Notes: generated by a model not told the origin, from the letters alone. DNA of 64,000 bases from Amblyomma americanum (GCF_052857255.1 NC_135498.1:165040124-165104123); one strand, 5' to 3'; positions 46,366 to 57,005 are shown, numbered from the stretch's first letter. Numbers and translations: made by a program.

Positions 46366-47182
46366 AATACGGGAAGTCAGTAATGCAAGGAAGTCCTTTA
46401 AGGAAGTCATTGATGATGTATGGGACGACTATTCTTCTTTTGATCGAAGAGAAACGAGGTGAAAGCCTTAGTGATTGGGAGGTCGAGTTGGCGTGAAGAA
46501 AAGAAGGCGCTGAAGAACACTGAACCACGTCGTGTTGGATGGGCCTGTAACGCTTGGCGTGTCGCATACTGTAAGAGTGTAAAAATGAAGATAGTTTTCG
46601 TTTATCCTTTCAGATGAGTATCGATTCTTCGCATAATTGCATGAACGACCCTGTTTATACATTCCTTAAAGCACTGTCATAGTGCCAGACACCAGAGACA
46701 GAGGGAGTGGGAGGCCTGCTGGACGATCATTCACAGCAAATCCTAACGTTACCAGCAAATCAGGGTGAAATTTCTGTGGTCATGCTACTCGTAAACGTGC
46801 AGGTGGTGGAGCAGTTCGTTATTTTGGTCTTCATTTACTTGGGCGCAGTTTTTTATTTGTTAACCTCAGAAAAGTGAGTGAAATCAAAAATTTGATTTGT
46901 GCAGTAATCAATATTTTCGCAATAAATGCTACAGTTCGTCGCAATTTGCCTTGTTGGTATAACTAGTAACCAAATGCTGCATGTTTAGAATTTTCGTCCA
47001 TCGTATTCACTTTATTGCCATTATTGGGTTAAAGGAGGGTGAGGGAAAGAATCGCAGTAGTTGAGCCTCAGAAGAATCGACTTATGGGCGAGTTGGTGCA
47101 TGACTCGAAGATACAAGGTGCAGGAGCAGACAGGATGAACAAAGAAGGAACACAGACAAGGCGCTTACCTGAGGCGCTTAGT
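46366..47182. other. Intergenic stretch, no gene recognised
   Basis: No exon or element recognised beyond the end of the duplicated block. Confidence 0.4.
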
Positions 47183-47335
47183 TGAGCCCCCGGTTTAATT
47201 CCGTCCACCGGGGCTCCTCTAATGTGCTCTCCCAACTTGCTTCTATCAATTTACAGCCGCTGCAACCGGGATTAGCTCTCGCGACCTTGCGCCCAACAGC
47301 CGAACGCAATGGCGAGAGCCACCGCGGCAATTCAA
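47183..47335 (-). mobile_element. Old tRNA-derived SINE relic
   Basis: The minus strand has the head GCCGCGGTGGCTCTCGCC, TTCGGCTGTTGGGCGCAAGG and a decayed B box TAATCCCGGTTGC, then GCCCCGGTGGACGGAATTAA where intact copies have CAGGTGGTCGAAATT. Clearly related to the SINE family but strongly diverged. Confidence 0.5.
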
Positions 47336-47915
47336 GGAAGGAAAACGCTTGAAGCGCTAGTCCGGACGCTGGTTGCCGGGACGAACTGCGTGAAAAGCAG
47401 CTCTTCACGTTTCATTTCCACATTCATGGCGATGAGTGCGCGCCATTTGGTTCTTCGCTGCCAGCCTCGACGTGATGTCCAGTCGCTGGCGAGGCATGAG
47501 GGAAAGAGCGATCATAACGGGAGCGATGACTTGCTGCGTGTCGTCGCACCACTTCGATGTTCTTTAACCCCTCTCTCTCTCTCTCCACCGTCGCGGTGGA
47601 AAACTCGGAGCAAGCGGAAAATCTCAAACATTGTTAGTAACCTTTAGTAACCATTGAAGCTAGGCGCTGTTACAGACTTATCTCAGTGTAGGAATCCGGT
47701 ATAGCGCAGTAGTACTTAAGTTGGTCAGAACGAACGTTGCCACCGTATTTCCGCGACAGCTGTTTATGACCAGCTTCCCGATATCACGGCGTCGGCGGTC
47801 TTGGCTGCAAAGCATTGAGAGGAGGGGGGACGCGTTGGGGGAGAGAGAACCAGAGATAAGTGTGAAGGCGCTGCCCACTGGCTGCGGTGCTGCCAACGGA
47901 CTGCCATTTACCGAC
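47336..47915. other. Spacer, no gene recognised
   Basis: A short (CT)n run at 47570-47585. No gene seen. Confidence 0.4.
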
Positions 47916-47929
47916 GCGAGACATTTTTT

Positions 47930-48164
47930 GGTTTGGTTTATGAGGGTTCAACTTCCCAAAGCGACTCAGGCTATGAGAGACGCAGTAGTGAAGGGCTCCG
48001 GAAATTTCGGCCACCTGGGGTTCTTTAACGTGCACTGACATCGCACAGTGCACGGGTCTCTAGAATTTTGCCTTCATGGAAATTCGACCACCGCAGCCGG
48101 GATCGAACCGGCGTCATTCGGGCTAGCAGCCCAGCGCCAAAACCACTCAGCCACCGCGGCGCCT
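47930..48164 (-). mobile_element. Ruka-like tRNA-derived SINE with 14-bp TSD
   Basis: Full layout from the tail (GGTTTATGAGGGTTCAACTTCC) to the head (GGCTGAGTGGTTTTGGCGC on minus) with B box GGTTCGATCCC. Flanked by GCGAGACATTTTTT (47916-47929) and GCGAGCCATTTTTT (48165-48178), one mismatch. Confidence 0.8.
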
Positions 48165-48380
48165 GCGAGCCATTTTTTTGCTATAGCGTTCAGAGTCCCG
48201 CTTAGCGGAGAACACGGCGTATGTGGGTGGCGTCGTCTCAAGCGTGCGCGAAGAAGTCGATTGGTCGCGTGGTTCTTGACATCACGCTTGGATCTGTGGA
48301 GTGAATCGTGATTGAAAAATTACAAAAGGGGCGGTTAAAACGTCAAAACTTGACTGAAACGTTATTAGGACATGTAACTA

Positions 48381-49176
48381 TGTCACGGATCTCCCCGAAT
48401 AACACTCGGATCGAAAGAATGTACTAGGCGACAGGTGTACCCACACAAACGCACATTTAATACACCCTACATGACCCACACACTAGAACACAAAACTAAC
48501 AAAAAGATTATAAATACACACGACCCGAGAACACTGCTACCAGCGTCTACTACTAGCGCTCTACTGTTAGTGATCGGCGTTCGGGCTCACGGTTGTTTCG
48601 CTGCGGCTGCGGCGTTGTATGGATCCAGTAGCCGGCGTCGAGGCGGCGTTCGACGTGCTTGGGCTGGCGTCGCTGGCAACGTCGCTGGCTGCGTCGCATA
48701 AGCTTCCGGTCCAAGCGCCCGTGGAGGTGATGCCGGTGTTGTTGGCGTTGGGGGCACCATTCGGATGGGTGGCAACAGCGCTGGAGACACCCCTGGCCGT
48801 AGCAGGTGATAGCGTCCTCTGTTGACTCCCCGGAGCGGGCTCAGGCACGGCAGGAAGTCCACGATGCGAAGCCGTAGAACGCGAGCTCATCGGAGCAGTA
48901 GCTGGCGTCGCTCTCTTCCAGCCAATGCGTCCCTGACCCACCGGAGCCTCCGCTTCTCTGTTCTTCCCCGCCGTGCCTCGCTCTCCCTTGCCCTTTTATA
49001 GCCTTGGCGTTAGTCCACGTAAGCCTTGTCGTCGTCTTCTCTTCTCCATCAATCATCTCTCTCCACCTCACCGAATGTTTCTTCTTCATCTTCTTCATTC
49101 TTTGGTTAATCCGCGTCGTCTTCTTCACCCCTCTTTCCTTCATAAATTATTTTTGGACTCCTCATTATATGTGACA
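48381..49176 (-). repeat. 3' LTR of element A (Ty3/Gypsy)
   Basis: A 796-bp LTR whose plus-strand ends are TGTCAC and GTGACA, so it has TG...CA termini and a 6-bp inverted terminus. On the minus strand TATAAAA is at 48994-49000 and ATTAAA near 48456. Its left 490 bp recur at 51285-51787 as the interrupted 5' LTR. A purine-rich stretch (GAGAGAGGGGGCCCTTG on minus) precedes it as expected for a 3' LTR. Confidence 0.85.
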
Positions 49177-49194
49177 AGGGCCCCCTCTCTCAAG
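49177..49194 (-). other. Polypurine tract of element A
   Basis: GAGAGAGGGGGCCCTTG on the minus strand directly before the LTR start. Confidence 0.5.
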
Positions 49195-49557
49195 AGTTTT
49201 TCCATGAAAAACTGCTCACGTGATACTCATCCTCAAGCCATCCAGCCACCTCACTAACTTCTGTGGCGATTCTGGACCCTGCATACAACACACCGCAAAT
49301 GTCCATCACACACCAAAAGCACACCTCTAACTTAGCACACCAAACTGCGTTTTCAGAACACTAACACACCACTGCTGTTGTCCGTATAGAGTCCTTAATA
49401 AGCATGTGGGTGTCCACAACACACTCCCTTGTATAATCACATAACACCAACAAAAGCAACAACAACAAGCAAAATCCCAGAGATACATTAGCACAGAAAC
49501 AACAAGATGCATCCCAGATATACATAGAGCTGTTCAGTTAGCTCAATCTGTATACGC
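49195..49557. other. Element A 3' internal non-coding region
   Basis: Between the integrase stop and the 3' LTR. CA- and AAC-rich, no coding signature. Confidence 0.5.
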
Positions 49558-50715
49558 CTAATTTGTAACACATGACCTCCGTTTTGCCTGGCCCATCCGA
49601 AAACGTCTGCCCCTTGATTTGGAGTGGAGCTGTGATCGTCTGTCTTCATTCACGTTGGGCTTCATTAGTACCTCATCCCCTCGTGCATTTTTCTCCCCAC
49701 TGCACGCGGGCATCACGGCAGCATCACCAGTCTCCTCGGCCACTGCCGAGCATGGTACTTTGGGGGCGTACCGTACGGAATCCCTTTCTCCGTACTTCTT
49801 CATATTATTTACATAGAAAACCTCCTTAGTGTCATCTATCAATGTTTCATAATCCATATTCTTTTTCTTCCCCGTCACAAGGTACGGGTCCTTCCATTGC
49901 ATCAGTAACTTATTATGGTCCGTGGGTAGCAGGACGAAAACCCTGTCGCCCGGATTAAGATTCCTGTGAATGGCTTTCTTTTCATAATATCCTTTACGGC
50001 GTTCGCGCGCCTTTTCCAGGCCTTGATGTGGAAGCCTGCATGTTTCCTTCAACCTGTCCAGCAACTCAATAACGCACGTGTATGTTGTCTTGAGATCTGA
50101 TGCAATCTCATTATTAGCCCACAGCTCCTTGAGTATTGTAAGTGGACCTCTAACGGCTCTCCCAAACAACATCTCGAAGGGCGAGAAACCAAGACTCGTT
50201 TGCGGTACTTCGCGGTAAGCGAACAAAAGAGCTGGGAGATATCTATCCCAATCAGTAGGTATCTCCTGGCACATTTTCTTGATCATACTTTTGAGGGTGT
50301 CGTTGAACCGCTCTACAAGCCCATTCCACATGGGATCGTAAGGCGTCGTCAGTAACTGCCTTACTGACAAAAGGCGGTTAAACTCCTTCACTAGTTCCGA
50401 TGTGAAGTTCGAGCCCCGGTCACTCAAAACTTCCCTCGGGGACACATCACGCGAAAACATTTATACGAGACTCTCCGCCACTTGGATACTGTCAATAGCT
50501 CTCAGTGGGATAGCGTCAGGATATCGAGTGGTTACATAAACCAGAGTAAGCACATACCTATTGCTTTTGGCGGATACTCGAGAGATTGGCCCCACAATGT
50601 CAATAACCACTCGCTGAAACTTTAGGTCGATGGCTGGCATCTTGCCCAGAGGTATGGGACCAACACTTCCCTTCAGAACTGTGCACTGGCACGCGTCACA
50701 TGAGTGAACAAGGCG
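49558..50715 (-). pseudogene. Integrase of element A
   Basis: From about 50715 on the minus strand: VHSCDACQCTVLKGSVGP (end of the zinc finger), VVIDIVGPI (first Asp), YPDAIPLRAID, an in-frame stop at the codon before 50460, then VLSDRGSNFTSELVKEF (second Asp) and MWNGLVERFNDTLKSM (Glu). The C-terminal domain has YYEKKAIHRNLNPGDRVFVLL. Integrase would insert the cDNA into host DNA; here the His part of the HHCC finger is missing and a stop splits the core. The frame runs on to a basic tail (SKSRGRRFRMG). Confidence 0.8.
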
Positions 50716-50728
50716 CCTTGCCCCAAAG

Positions 50729-51193
50729 CTATCCGCTCGAATCGTTCAGATATGCATCCAAATCATCTCTCTTGTCATCGAAAGGAGCCATCAGCTTTCT
50801 TGGACGAACTCTAGCCGGTCTAGGAGATTCTCTACCCGCTAAGGAACGCTGATCACTGTCCGTGATCTCCTCATCTATTCCCGCGACATGTGTCTGTTTC
50901 CGCAAAATAAACTCCTTCTCCCGTTCTATCCTTCTTTTGTCCTGTTCTTCAGCCTCACGAGCTCTTCTCTCTGCATCGCGAGCTCTTTTCTCTTCTCGCT
51001 CTTCTGCCACGCGAGCTCTTTTCGCCTCGCGCTCTTCTGCCTCGCAAGCGTCTGCGCGTGCTTGCGCCCTTTCCTCTCTCTGCCTATCTGCCTCCTCTTT
51101 CTGCCTCTTTGCCTCCTCCTCATAGAGACGCATCGCCTCTTCCTTGCTTAGTGACAGCTTGAGCGCCAGTTCTAATGTTTTTGCTGAATCCAT
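50729..51193 (-). pseudogene. Gag N-terminus of element A, fused to integrase by deletion
   Basis: It starts MDSAKTLELALKLSLSKEE and continues as a highly charged K/E/R coiled coil (residues ~20-100), then RPARVRPRKLMAPFDDKRD and DLDAYL. A shifted frame continues ERFERIALGQG. There the gag sequence stops and integrase begins about 30 bp on, so the rest of gag, protease, RT and RNase H are gone. It could still supply packaging sequence to a relative but no enzymes. Confidence 0.75.
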
Positions 51194-51284
51194 CCTTTCT
51201 GCCGTCGAGAAGTCGGAACGATCCGAGAGAAAGCAAAAAGAAAAAGAAGGAAATTAATCCTGGCTCAGGCTCGCCACTTATCTT
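51194..51284 (-). other. Element A leader with primer-binding region
   Basis: Directly after the 5' LTR on the minus strand comes AAGATAAGTGGCGAGCCTGA. TGGCGAGCC a few bases in is the usual place and start (TGG) of a tRNA primer-binding site, but I cannot name the tRNA. Confidence 0.4.
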
Positions 51285-51787
51285 TGTCACGGATCTCCCC
51301 GAATAACACTCGGACCGAAAGAATGGACTCGGCATTGGGTGTACCCACACAAACGCACATTTATTACACCCTACGTGACCCACACACTCGAATACAAAAC
51401 TAACAAACTAACACAAAACACAGACTATAAATACACACGATCCGGGAACACTGCTACCAGCGTCTACTACTAGTTTTCCAACTTTAGTGGTCGGCGTTCG
51501 TGTTTACGGTCGCTTCGGTGCGGCTGCGGCGTTGTATGGATCCAGTAGCCGGCGTCGAGGCGACGTTCGACGTGCTTGGGCTGGCGTCGCTGGCGGCGTC
51601 GCTGGCTGCGTCGTACAAGCTCCCGGTCCAAGCGCCCGTCGAGGTGATGCCGGTGTTGGCTTTGGGGGCGCCATTCGGATGGGTGGCAACAGTGCTGGAG
51701 ACACCCCTGGCCGTAGCAGGTGGTAGCGTCCTCCGTTGACTCCCCAGAACGGGCTCAGGCACGGCAGAAAGTGCACGATGCGAAGCC
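51285..51787 (-). repeat. 5' LTR of element A, interrupted
   Basis: Matches 48381-48873 with scattered substitutions, from TGTCACGGATC to GATGCGAAGCC, then breaks off where another LTR begins with TGTTGCAAATG. The remaining ~300 bp of the LTR are not in the window and should lie beyond the inserted element. Confidence 0.8.
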
Positions 51788-52357
51788 TGTTGCAAATGGG
51801 CAAGCCCCAAGGGCAGCGTTGGCCTGGCGGCCTTGGGCACAGCTGGAAACATCCGAAGGTCCTGGCAAAGGATGAGTCGACTGCCAACAGAACAACTTGT
51901 TTATTCTGGCATCGCAAAAGAGCAGCCGGTCAGGGCGACCACGTTACTCGAAGGAAGAAATCGAAGTCTCTCTTTGGCGTCCGGGGCAGCTGCTTTTATA
52001 CCCTCGGAGTCGAGGGCAAGAAGGAACGGCTCGGGATGAGTCGCACGAGACGGCGACGCACGGACATGTTGAGACGTGAAGTGACGCGTCCGCCGGGCCG
52101 GCGCCGGTCAGACCTCCTCGCCTCCCAGTTGGGGAGCTCCTCTCCCCGGCTGCCGCGCTTTGACAAGCGTGGGCACCAACATGCACACACACATACGCAC
52201 ACACGACGACACGTGGCATTGAAACCTGCCTGGACGCGCTTGGCAGGAGGCGTTGCGGCAGCGATGAACGGGTCAAAATGACCGCCACTTTGAACGAAGC
52301 CCCGGCGTCCGTTGCATCCGCGCCGGCTATACCGCGCGTCGTAGGCGAAACGTAACA
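51788..52357 (-). repeat. LTR of element B (inserted in element A's LTR)
   Basis: 570 bp, on the minus strand beginning TGTTACGTTTCGCC and ending CATTTGCAACA. Internal signals in order: TATAAAA (51994-52000) and AATAAA (51900-51905), with ~95 bp between, as in a U3-R-U5 arrangement. It abuts element A's broken LTR without a gap, so element B inserted there. A tandem CA-type run lies at 52180-52205. Confidence 0.75.
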
Positions 52358-52829
52358 GACCGCCCCGCCGGGAGGAGGAGATCCCGATGGTCAGGGGACT
52401 GCATCCGCTGTCCGGAGGGATGTCGCTCGATGATGCTCGTAATCGAAATCGGTCGTCCCTCGGCGTTGCTTGAGCGCAGCGCACAGAGAAGGCCTCGTTC
52501 TCAGGTTCAGGTTCACACAGGACACTGCAAAGTGACTTCGGGAGAGTTTCCACTTTTGTTCTCGTTCCCAGCAAGCGTTAGAACTACGCCGAAACGCAAC
52601 CGCTCAGTCAGCAAGCGCGAGACAACCCTCACTCTCAGGCTCTTTCCCCTTTTATACTACTGCCTAGTTCCTTACAGAACTCAAGCAGCACTCAGAACGC
52701 GTCTACAAATTGGAAAATTGCACTAGAAAGCACATGCTCACTTTGAAACACTAACAAAAGCAATATGTTAAAAATCCTGCCTCAGGAAGAAAACATCAGT
52801 AACAAACAACTTTGAGGCGGATTCCTACG
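52358..52829 (-). other. 3' non-coding part of element B, with a second promoter-like TATA
   Basis: Between the RNase H stop and the LTR. TATAAAA on minus at 52650-52656 is followed by a region resembling a transcribed leader. This may be a remnant of a different LTR, so element B's 3' end could itself be composite. No coding signature of note. Confidence 0.4.
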
Positions 52830-54414
52830 TTAGGGGCCTCGACTTAAGCCATCGGCGTTACCGTTGAGACTCCCCTTTTTGTAACGCACCTCAAAGGAAT
52901 ATTGTTGCAAAGCGAGGCTCCAGCGCAAGAGGCGGCCATTTTTGGGAGAGATGGTCTGCAGCCATTGGAGAGTGCAGTGATCCGTCTCAATGATAAACCT
53001 CGAGCCGGCTAGGTAGCATGACAATTTCTGAACGGCCCACACGAGACACGCACACTCTTTCTCGGTGGCGCTGTACGCCTGCTCACGACAGGTCAGCTTA
53101 CGACTAGCATACAGGACGGGGTGTTCCACTTCTCCATTGTCCCTTTGGCACAGTACAACGCCCATGCCTCGCTCACTAGCATCGCACTGAACAACGAACC
53201 CTTTTGTGTAGTCTGGCGATCGTAGCACAGGCTGGCTTGTTAGGGCGCTCTTTAGGGCGCCAAAAGCTCTTTCCTTTGTCTCGCCCCAGGCGACTGTTTG
53301 GGGCTCTGTTTTTCTTAGAGCATCCGTCAGGGGAGCCGCGATATCGGAGTACCTGGGGATGTACCTCTGATAGTAGCCGGCGACACCTAAGAACGACCGA
53401 ATATCGGTCTTCGTGCGCGGTTGCGGGAAGTCTCGCACAGCGGCCACCTTTATTTCAGAGGGGCGGCGACGACCCTGTCCAATCACGTGACCGATGTAGA
53501 CAACCTCGGCCTGTGCTAATTGGCACTTGGGAGCCTTGACTGTCAAGCCCGCTTCGCGCAGGCGGGTTAGCACTGCCCGCAAGTGTGTCATATGCTCAGA
53601 CCAGGATGCGGAGAATATCGCTACGCCGTCTAAATACGGTAAAGCGAATTCTTCCTGTCCCCGCAACACTTGGTCCATGAGGCTTGAAAAGCAGTATGGC
53701 GCGTTCTTGAAACCAAAACTCAAAACTTTAGGACGGAATGTTCCCATTGGTGAAATGAACGCCGCATACCTACTAGCCTCTTCTGTAAGTGGAACCTGCC
53801 AATAACCCCTGACAACATCTAGGGTGGAAATAAACTGAGCGCTACTGACTTTCTCAAGGCGCTCCTCGATGTTAGGGATCGGATAAATTTGATCCTTAGT
53901 GATGGAATTAAGCCTGCGGTAGTCGACGCAAGGACGAGGTTCCTTGCCCGGTACCTCAACTAAAATCAAAGGGGAGGTATAATCATTCTCACCCGCCTCA
54001 ATAACACCGAGCTGTAGCATTTTCTTTACCTCAGCCTCCATAATATCGCACTGGCGGGGTGACACCCGGTACGCCTTGGATCGTACTGGCTCTGGGGAGG
54101 TAAGTTCTATATCATGAGTAAGGACAGAAGTTCTACCAGGCCTCTCAGAAAACTGACCTTGAAACTCTTGTAAGAGTTGGTGTAGTTCGGTTTTCTGCTC
54201 AGCCGAGAGCGGTGCTTTAATGATTAAGTCACTAATGACCTGATCAGTGTCTTCCCTGTTCGTCACTGAGCCTAGTCCCAGAAGCTCGACCGGAAGCTCT
54301 TCGGGAACGTTTACCATCATACACACCACTGCTTCCCGTTTTCTATAGGGTTTGAGCAGATTACAGTGGTAAACTTGCTGTGCTTTCCGTTTTCCTGGCA
54401 GACTCACCACGTAG
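52830..54414 (-). pseudogene. Reverse transcriptase-RNase H of element B (integrase-first pol)
   Basis: The 526-codon frame opens with the integrase C-terminal end (VVSLPGKRKAQQVYHCNLLKP) and continues into RT without a break: PRPCVDYRRLNSITKDQ, TLDVVRGYWQVPL (Asp), VLSFGFKNAPYCFSSLM, PYLDGVAIFSASW, then RNase H VVQCDASERGMGVVL, SATEKECACLVWAV, IIETDHCTLQWLQ and LNGNADGLSRGP. The RT box is YLDG instead of YLDD, losing a catalytic Asp, so this copy is enzymatically dead although the frame is open. RT follows integrase, the reverse of usual Gypsy order. Confidence 0.85.
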
Positions 54415-54418
54415 TTAA
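54415..54418. repeat. TTAA target-site duplication, left
   Basis: TTAA precedes the GGGCACAGGGTAAG terminus. The other copy is at 57002-57005. In the retroelement one TTAA lies in the codons for Val-Asn at the integrase C-terminus. Confidence 0.85.
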
Positions 54419-54837
54419 GGGCACAGGGTAAGGTAAAATTAGAAAAAAATCGTTTTTTTTTCTTTTGAAATTTTAGAAGTTCAATTCTTTCTACACATGT
54501 TCCATGATCGCACTTTCCTCAGAAAGCCATATTTACGGCTGAAAAACGCTTTTTCCGAAACCAAGTAGTGAGCGGCCACGCCCCCTTTCAGGATTAACGT
54601 CAATTTTTTCAACCAAAAAGTCCACCACCTGATTTCAAAACTTGTCTAAAATCAGCTACATATAAAAAATTGTCTGGCAATTATTGTACAGCTCCTCTTT
54701 TTTAGCCAAGACAATCCTGAGACGCTTTGCACGTTTTTTCCACGTTTCTGCAACCTTCATGCAGCTGCAACCGAGTGCTATCCCTTTCGATCAGTATTGT
54801 AAATTGTGCCGGTGTTGGTTGCTGCTGATAAGTTGAG

Positions 54838-55032
54838 ATGCCCAGGGCAAAGAAGGCTTTCGTCAGGCGTGAATTTCACGGCAACCGCTACGCTCATCGT
54901 GAAAAAGCAAAAGGATGTCCACGACCGAATGAGATCCCGAACGCCGAACGTGCCAGCTCCTCGACATCAAAGCTTTCAAGATTTTCTCTGTGCTTCCAGG
55001 AAGAGGATGTGCTACAGAGCAGTAGCCAATAA
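54838..55032 (+). CDS. Transposase N-terminal segment, separated by one in-frame stop
   Basis: Same frame as the 504-codon transposase. It reads MPRAKKAFVRREFHGNRY and AHREKAKGCPRPNEIP, ending at a TAA (55030-55032) seven bases before the ATG at 55039. A basic start with a FxGN(R/Q)Y phrase is usual at the N-terminus of this transposase type, so the natural protein probably began here and the stop is a single nonsense change. Translation could also restart at 55039. Confidence 0.6.
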   Translation: MPRAKKAFVRREFHGNRYAHREKAKGCPRPNEIPNAERASSSTSKLSRFSLCFQEEDVLQSSSQ

Positions 55033-55038
55033 GCCTTA

Positions 55039-56553
55039 ATGGACATGGACGGTATTTGTGCCGCAATTACACAGATTTGTGTGTGCAGAGAGTGCGGTGG
55101 AAGTGTTGAGCTCATCGAAATTGTGATAAAACGGGTAGGTGTTGCAAGCGTTTACAGTTTGAACTGTGAAGTGTGTAGTGCCGCACAACGATTTGAGACG
55201 TCGAAGAAAACTACTTCTGGCCTCTATGAAGCCAACCTCAGGTTAGTGTATGCCTTGAGGTCCATTGGTAAGGGAATGGCTGCAAGAAATATACTCTGTG
55301 CTATGCAAAACCTTCCTAAGCCGCCGACAAAGTTTGCGAAATACAATCAAGAGCTTCTAGGTCACATCGAAGCTGCTGCTCAGGAGTCGATGAAAAGGGC
55401 AGCTGACGAAGCTGTGCAGCTGAATGAGGGGGATAAAGACATCGCAGTTGCTCTTGATGGAAGCTGGCAGAAGCGAGGCCATACTTCCAATAACGGCATA
55501 GTCTCTGCGACCAGTGTAGACTCTGGGAAAGTGCTGGATGTGGAGGTTTTGTCTAAACGTTGTCCAAAGTGCAGCATCAAGGGTACAAACAGTGACCCCC
55601 TTCATAGAGATGTGTGCCAAAGCAACTACCAAGGCACCAGCGGTGGAATGGAAGTCGCAGGAGCACTGAAAATTTTCGGCAGGAGTGAGGAGCTTCACGG
55701 CGTTCGATACGTCAAATACCTTGGGGATGGTGACAGCAAGGCTTTTATGGCTGTGAAGGCACAAATGCCATATGGTGATTCCGTTGAAATATCCAAGGTT
55801 GAGTGCATAGGGCACGTGCAAAAAAGGATGGGCACAAGGTTACGAAGGCTAAAAAAAGGAAACAAAGCAGGAAAACTCTCTGATGGAAAGAGCCTCTCGG
55901 GCCGAGGCCGACTGACTGATGCAGTAATAGACAAGCTCCAGACGTACTATGGTTTGGCCATCAGAAGAAATGTAGGAAACCTGGATGAAATGCGAAAGGC
56001 CGTTTGGGCAACCTTCTTCCACTTATCGGCCACAGACGATGACCCATGCCATGGACTTTGCCCAAAGGGACCTGATACGTGGTGTGCCTTCAACAGAAGT
56101 CAGTCAGAGGGCAAGCCATTTTTCCACAAGGAGAGTTTGCCTGCATCTGTCTTGGAGGCTATCAAACACATTTATAGGGAGCTATTGAAGGCTGAGCTCC
56201 TAGAGAAGTGCCTGCATGGGCGAACTCAAAATGCAAATGAGTCGTTCAACCATGTTGTTTGGGAACGCGCGCCAAAGAATGTGTTTGTTAGGCTTCGGAC
56301 CCTACGGATGGCAACACTGGATGCTGTTCTTTCATTTAATGATGGTAGCATCGCACGGGCCAACGTTTTGAAGGCGTGTGGATTGAACCCAGGGAGCAAC
56401 ACCATCAAGTGGCTGAGGGAAGCTGACCATAAGCGCATGTACTTTGCGGACAGAGCAACACGACAGCTTACAAAAGAGGCCCGACAGTCAAAACGACAAG
56501 CCGAAAAGCGAAAACATGACGGCGACAGTGACTACGAAGCAGGGGGCTATTAA
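55039..56553 (+). CDS. DDE transposase, 'Mutator-like domain'/Kolobok-like
   Basis: 504 codons without interruption. Residues ~16-50 hold a CxxC...CxxC zinc-ribbon (CRECGG, CEVC). The catalytic core shows VALDGSWQKRGHTSNNG (D140), YLGDGDSKAF (D230/D232), a CxxH pair (C256, H259 in VECIGHVQKRMG) and QNANESFNHVVW (E401). GSGxMEV-like SGGMEVAGAL lies between, and a Lys/Arg-rich C-terminus follows (KRQAEKRKHDGD). It would cut and paste DNA ends carrying GGGCACAGGG. Related arthropod proteins are often labelled 'Mutator-like transposase', but the TTAA duplication argues for Kolobok. All catalytic residues appear present, so apart from the upstream stop it looks recently active. Confidence 0.8.
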   Translation: MDMDGICAAITQICVCRECGGSVELIEIVIKRVGVASVYSLNCEVCSAAQRFETSKKTTSGLYEANLRLVYALRSIGKGMAARNILCAMQNLPKPPTKFAKYNQELLGHIEAAAQESMKRAADEAVQLNEGDKDIAVALDGSWQKRGHTSNNGIVSATSVDSGKVLDVEVLSKRCPKCSIKGTNSDPLHRDVCQSNYQGTSGGMEVAGALKIFGRSEELHGVRYVKYLGDGDSKAFMAVKAQMPYGDSVEISKVECIGHVQKRMGTRLRRLKKGNKAGKLSDGKSLSGRGRLTDAVIDKLQTYYGLAIRRNVGNLDEMRKAVWATFFHLSATDDDPCHGLCPKGPDTWCAFNRSQSEGKPFFHKESLPASVLEAIKHIYRELLKAELLEKCLHGRTQNANESFNHVVWERAPKNVFVRLRTLRMATLDAVLSFNDGSIARANVLKACGLNPGSNTIKWLREADHKRMYFADRATRQLTKEARQSKRQAEKRKHDGDSDYEAGGY

Positions 56554-57001
56554 ACCAATTACTATGGAGGCGTTTCTGCGAATAAAAAATGGTTTTTCAC
56601 ATCTTTTTTCTCTTTACGCTCTATTATCTCAAAACAGTGTTTTTTCTTACAAAGGTACCATTATTTCCAATGCCTTTCAAGACAGACGGCTGATTTTTTT
56701 TTGCAATCATCTACATAAGTGGTGCCAACTACTGAACTAGAATTAAGCAATTTCACTGAGCAGTTATTCTGTTATGAATTTTGAAATGCGCAAAGAAAGG
56801 CCAGATTTGTGTACTACCGGAAAAAATTTTATTAAAAATCGAATTTTCAACACATTTCAAATATTCTAGTTCAGTGAAAAGAGCACAAGATTTGGCAAAC
56901 AATGATATATGTATTATTACGCTACTGTTATTAGTTAGTGAGAAACATGTACCTCAACATGGCCTAAAATGCATGGGAAGTAGAGGGCTTACCCTGTGCC
57001 C

Positions 57002-57005
57002 TTAA
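57002..57005. repeat. TTAA target-site duplication, right
   Basis: Matches 54415-54418. Confidence 0.85.

Larger units (their letters stand above)
54419..57001 (+). mobile_element. DNA transposon with TTAA duplication (Kolobok-like) nested in element B
   Basis: 2583 bp bounded by the 14-bp inverted repeats GGGCACAGGGTAAG (54419-54432) and CTTACCCTGTGCCC (56988-57001) and by TTAA on both sides. Removing it and one TTAA rejoins the element B reading frame exactly. It encodes one transposase on the plus strand. TTAA duplications are known for piggyBac and Kolobok superfamilies; the transposase does not look like piggyBac and has the DGSWQKRGH type core. Confidence 0.85.
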
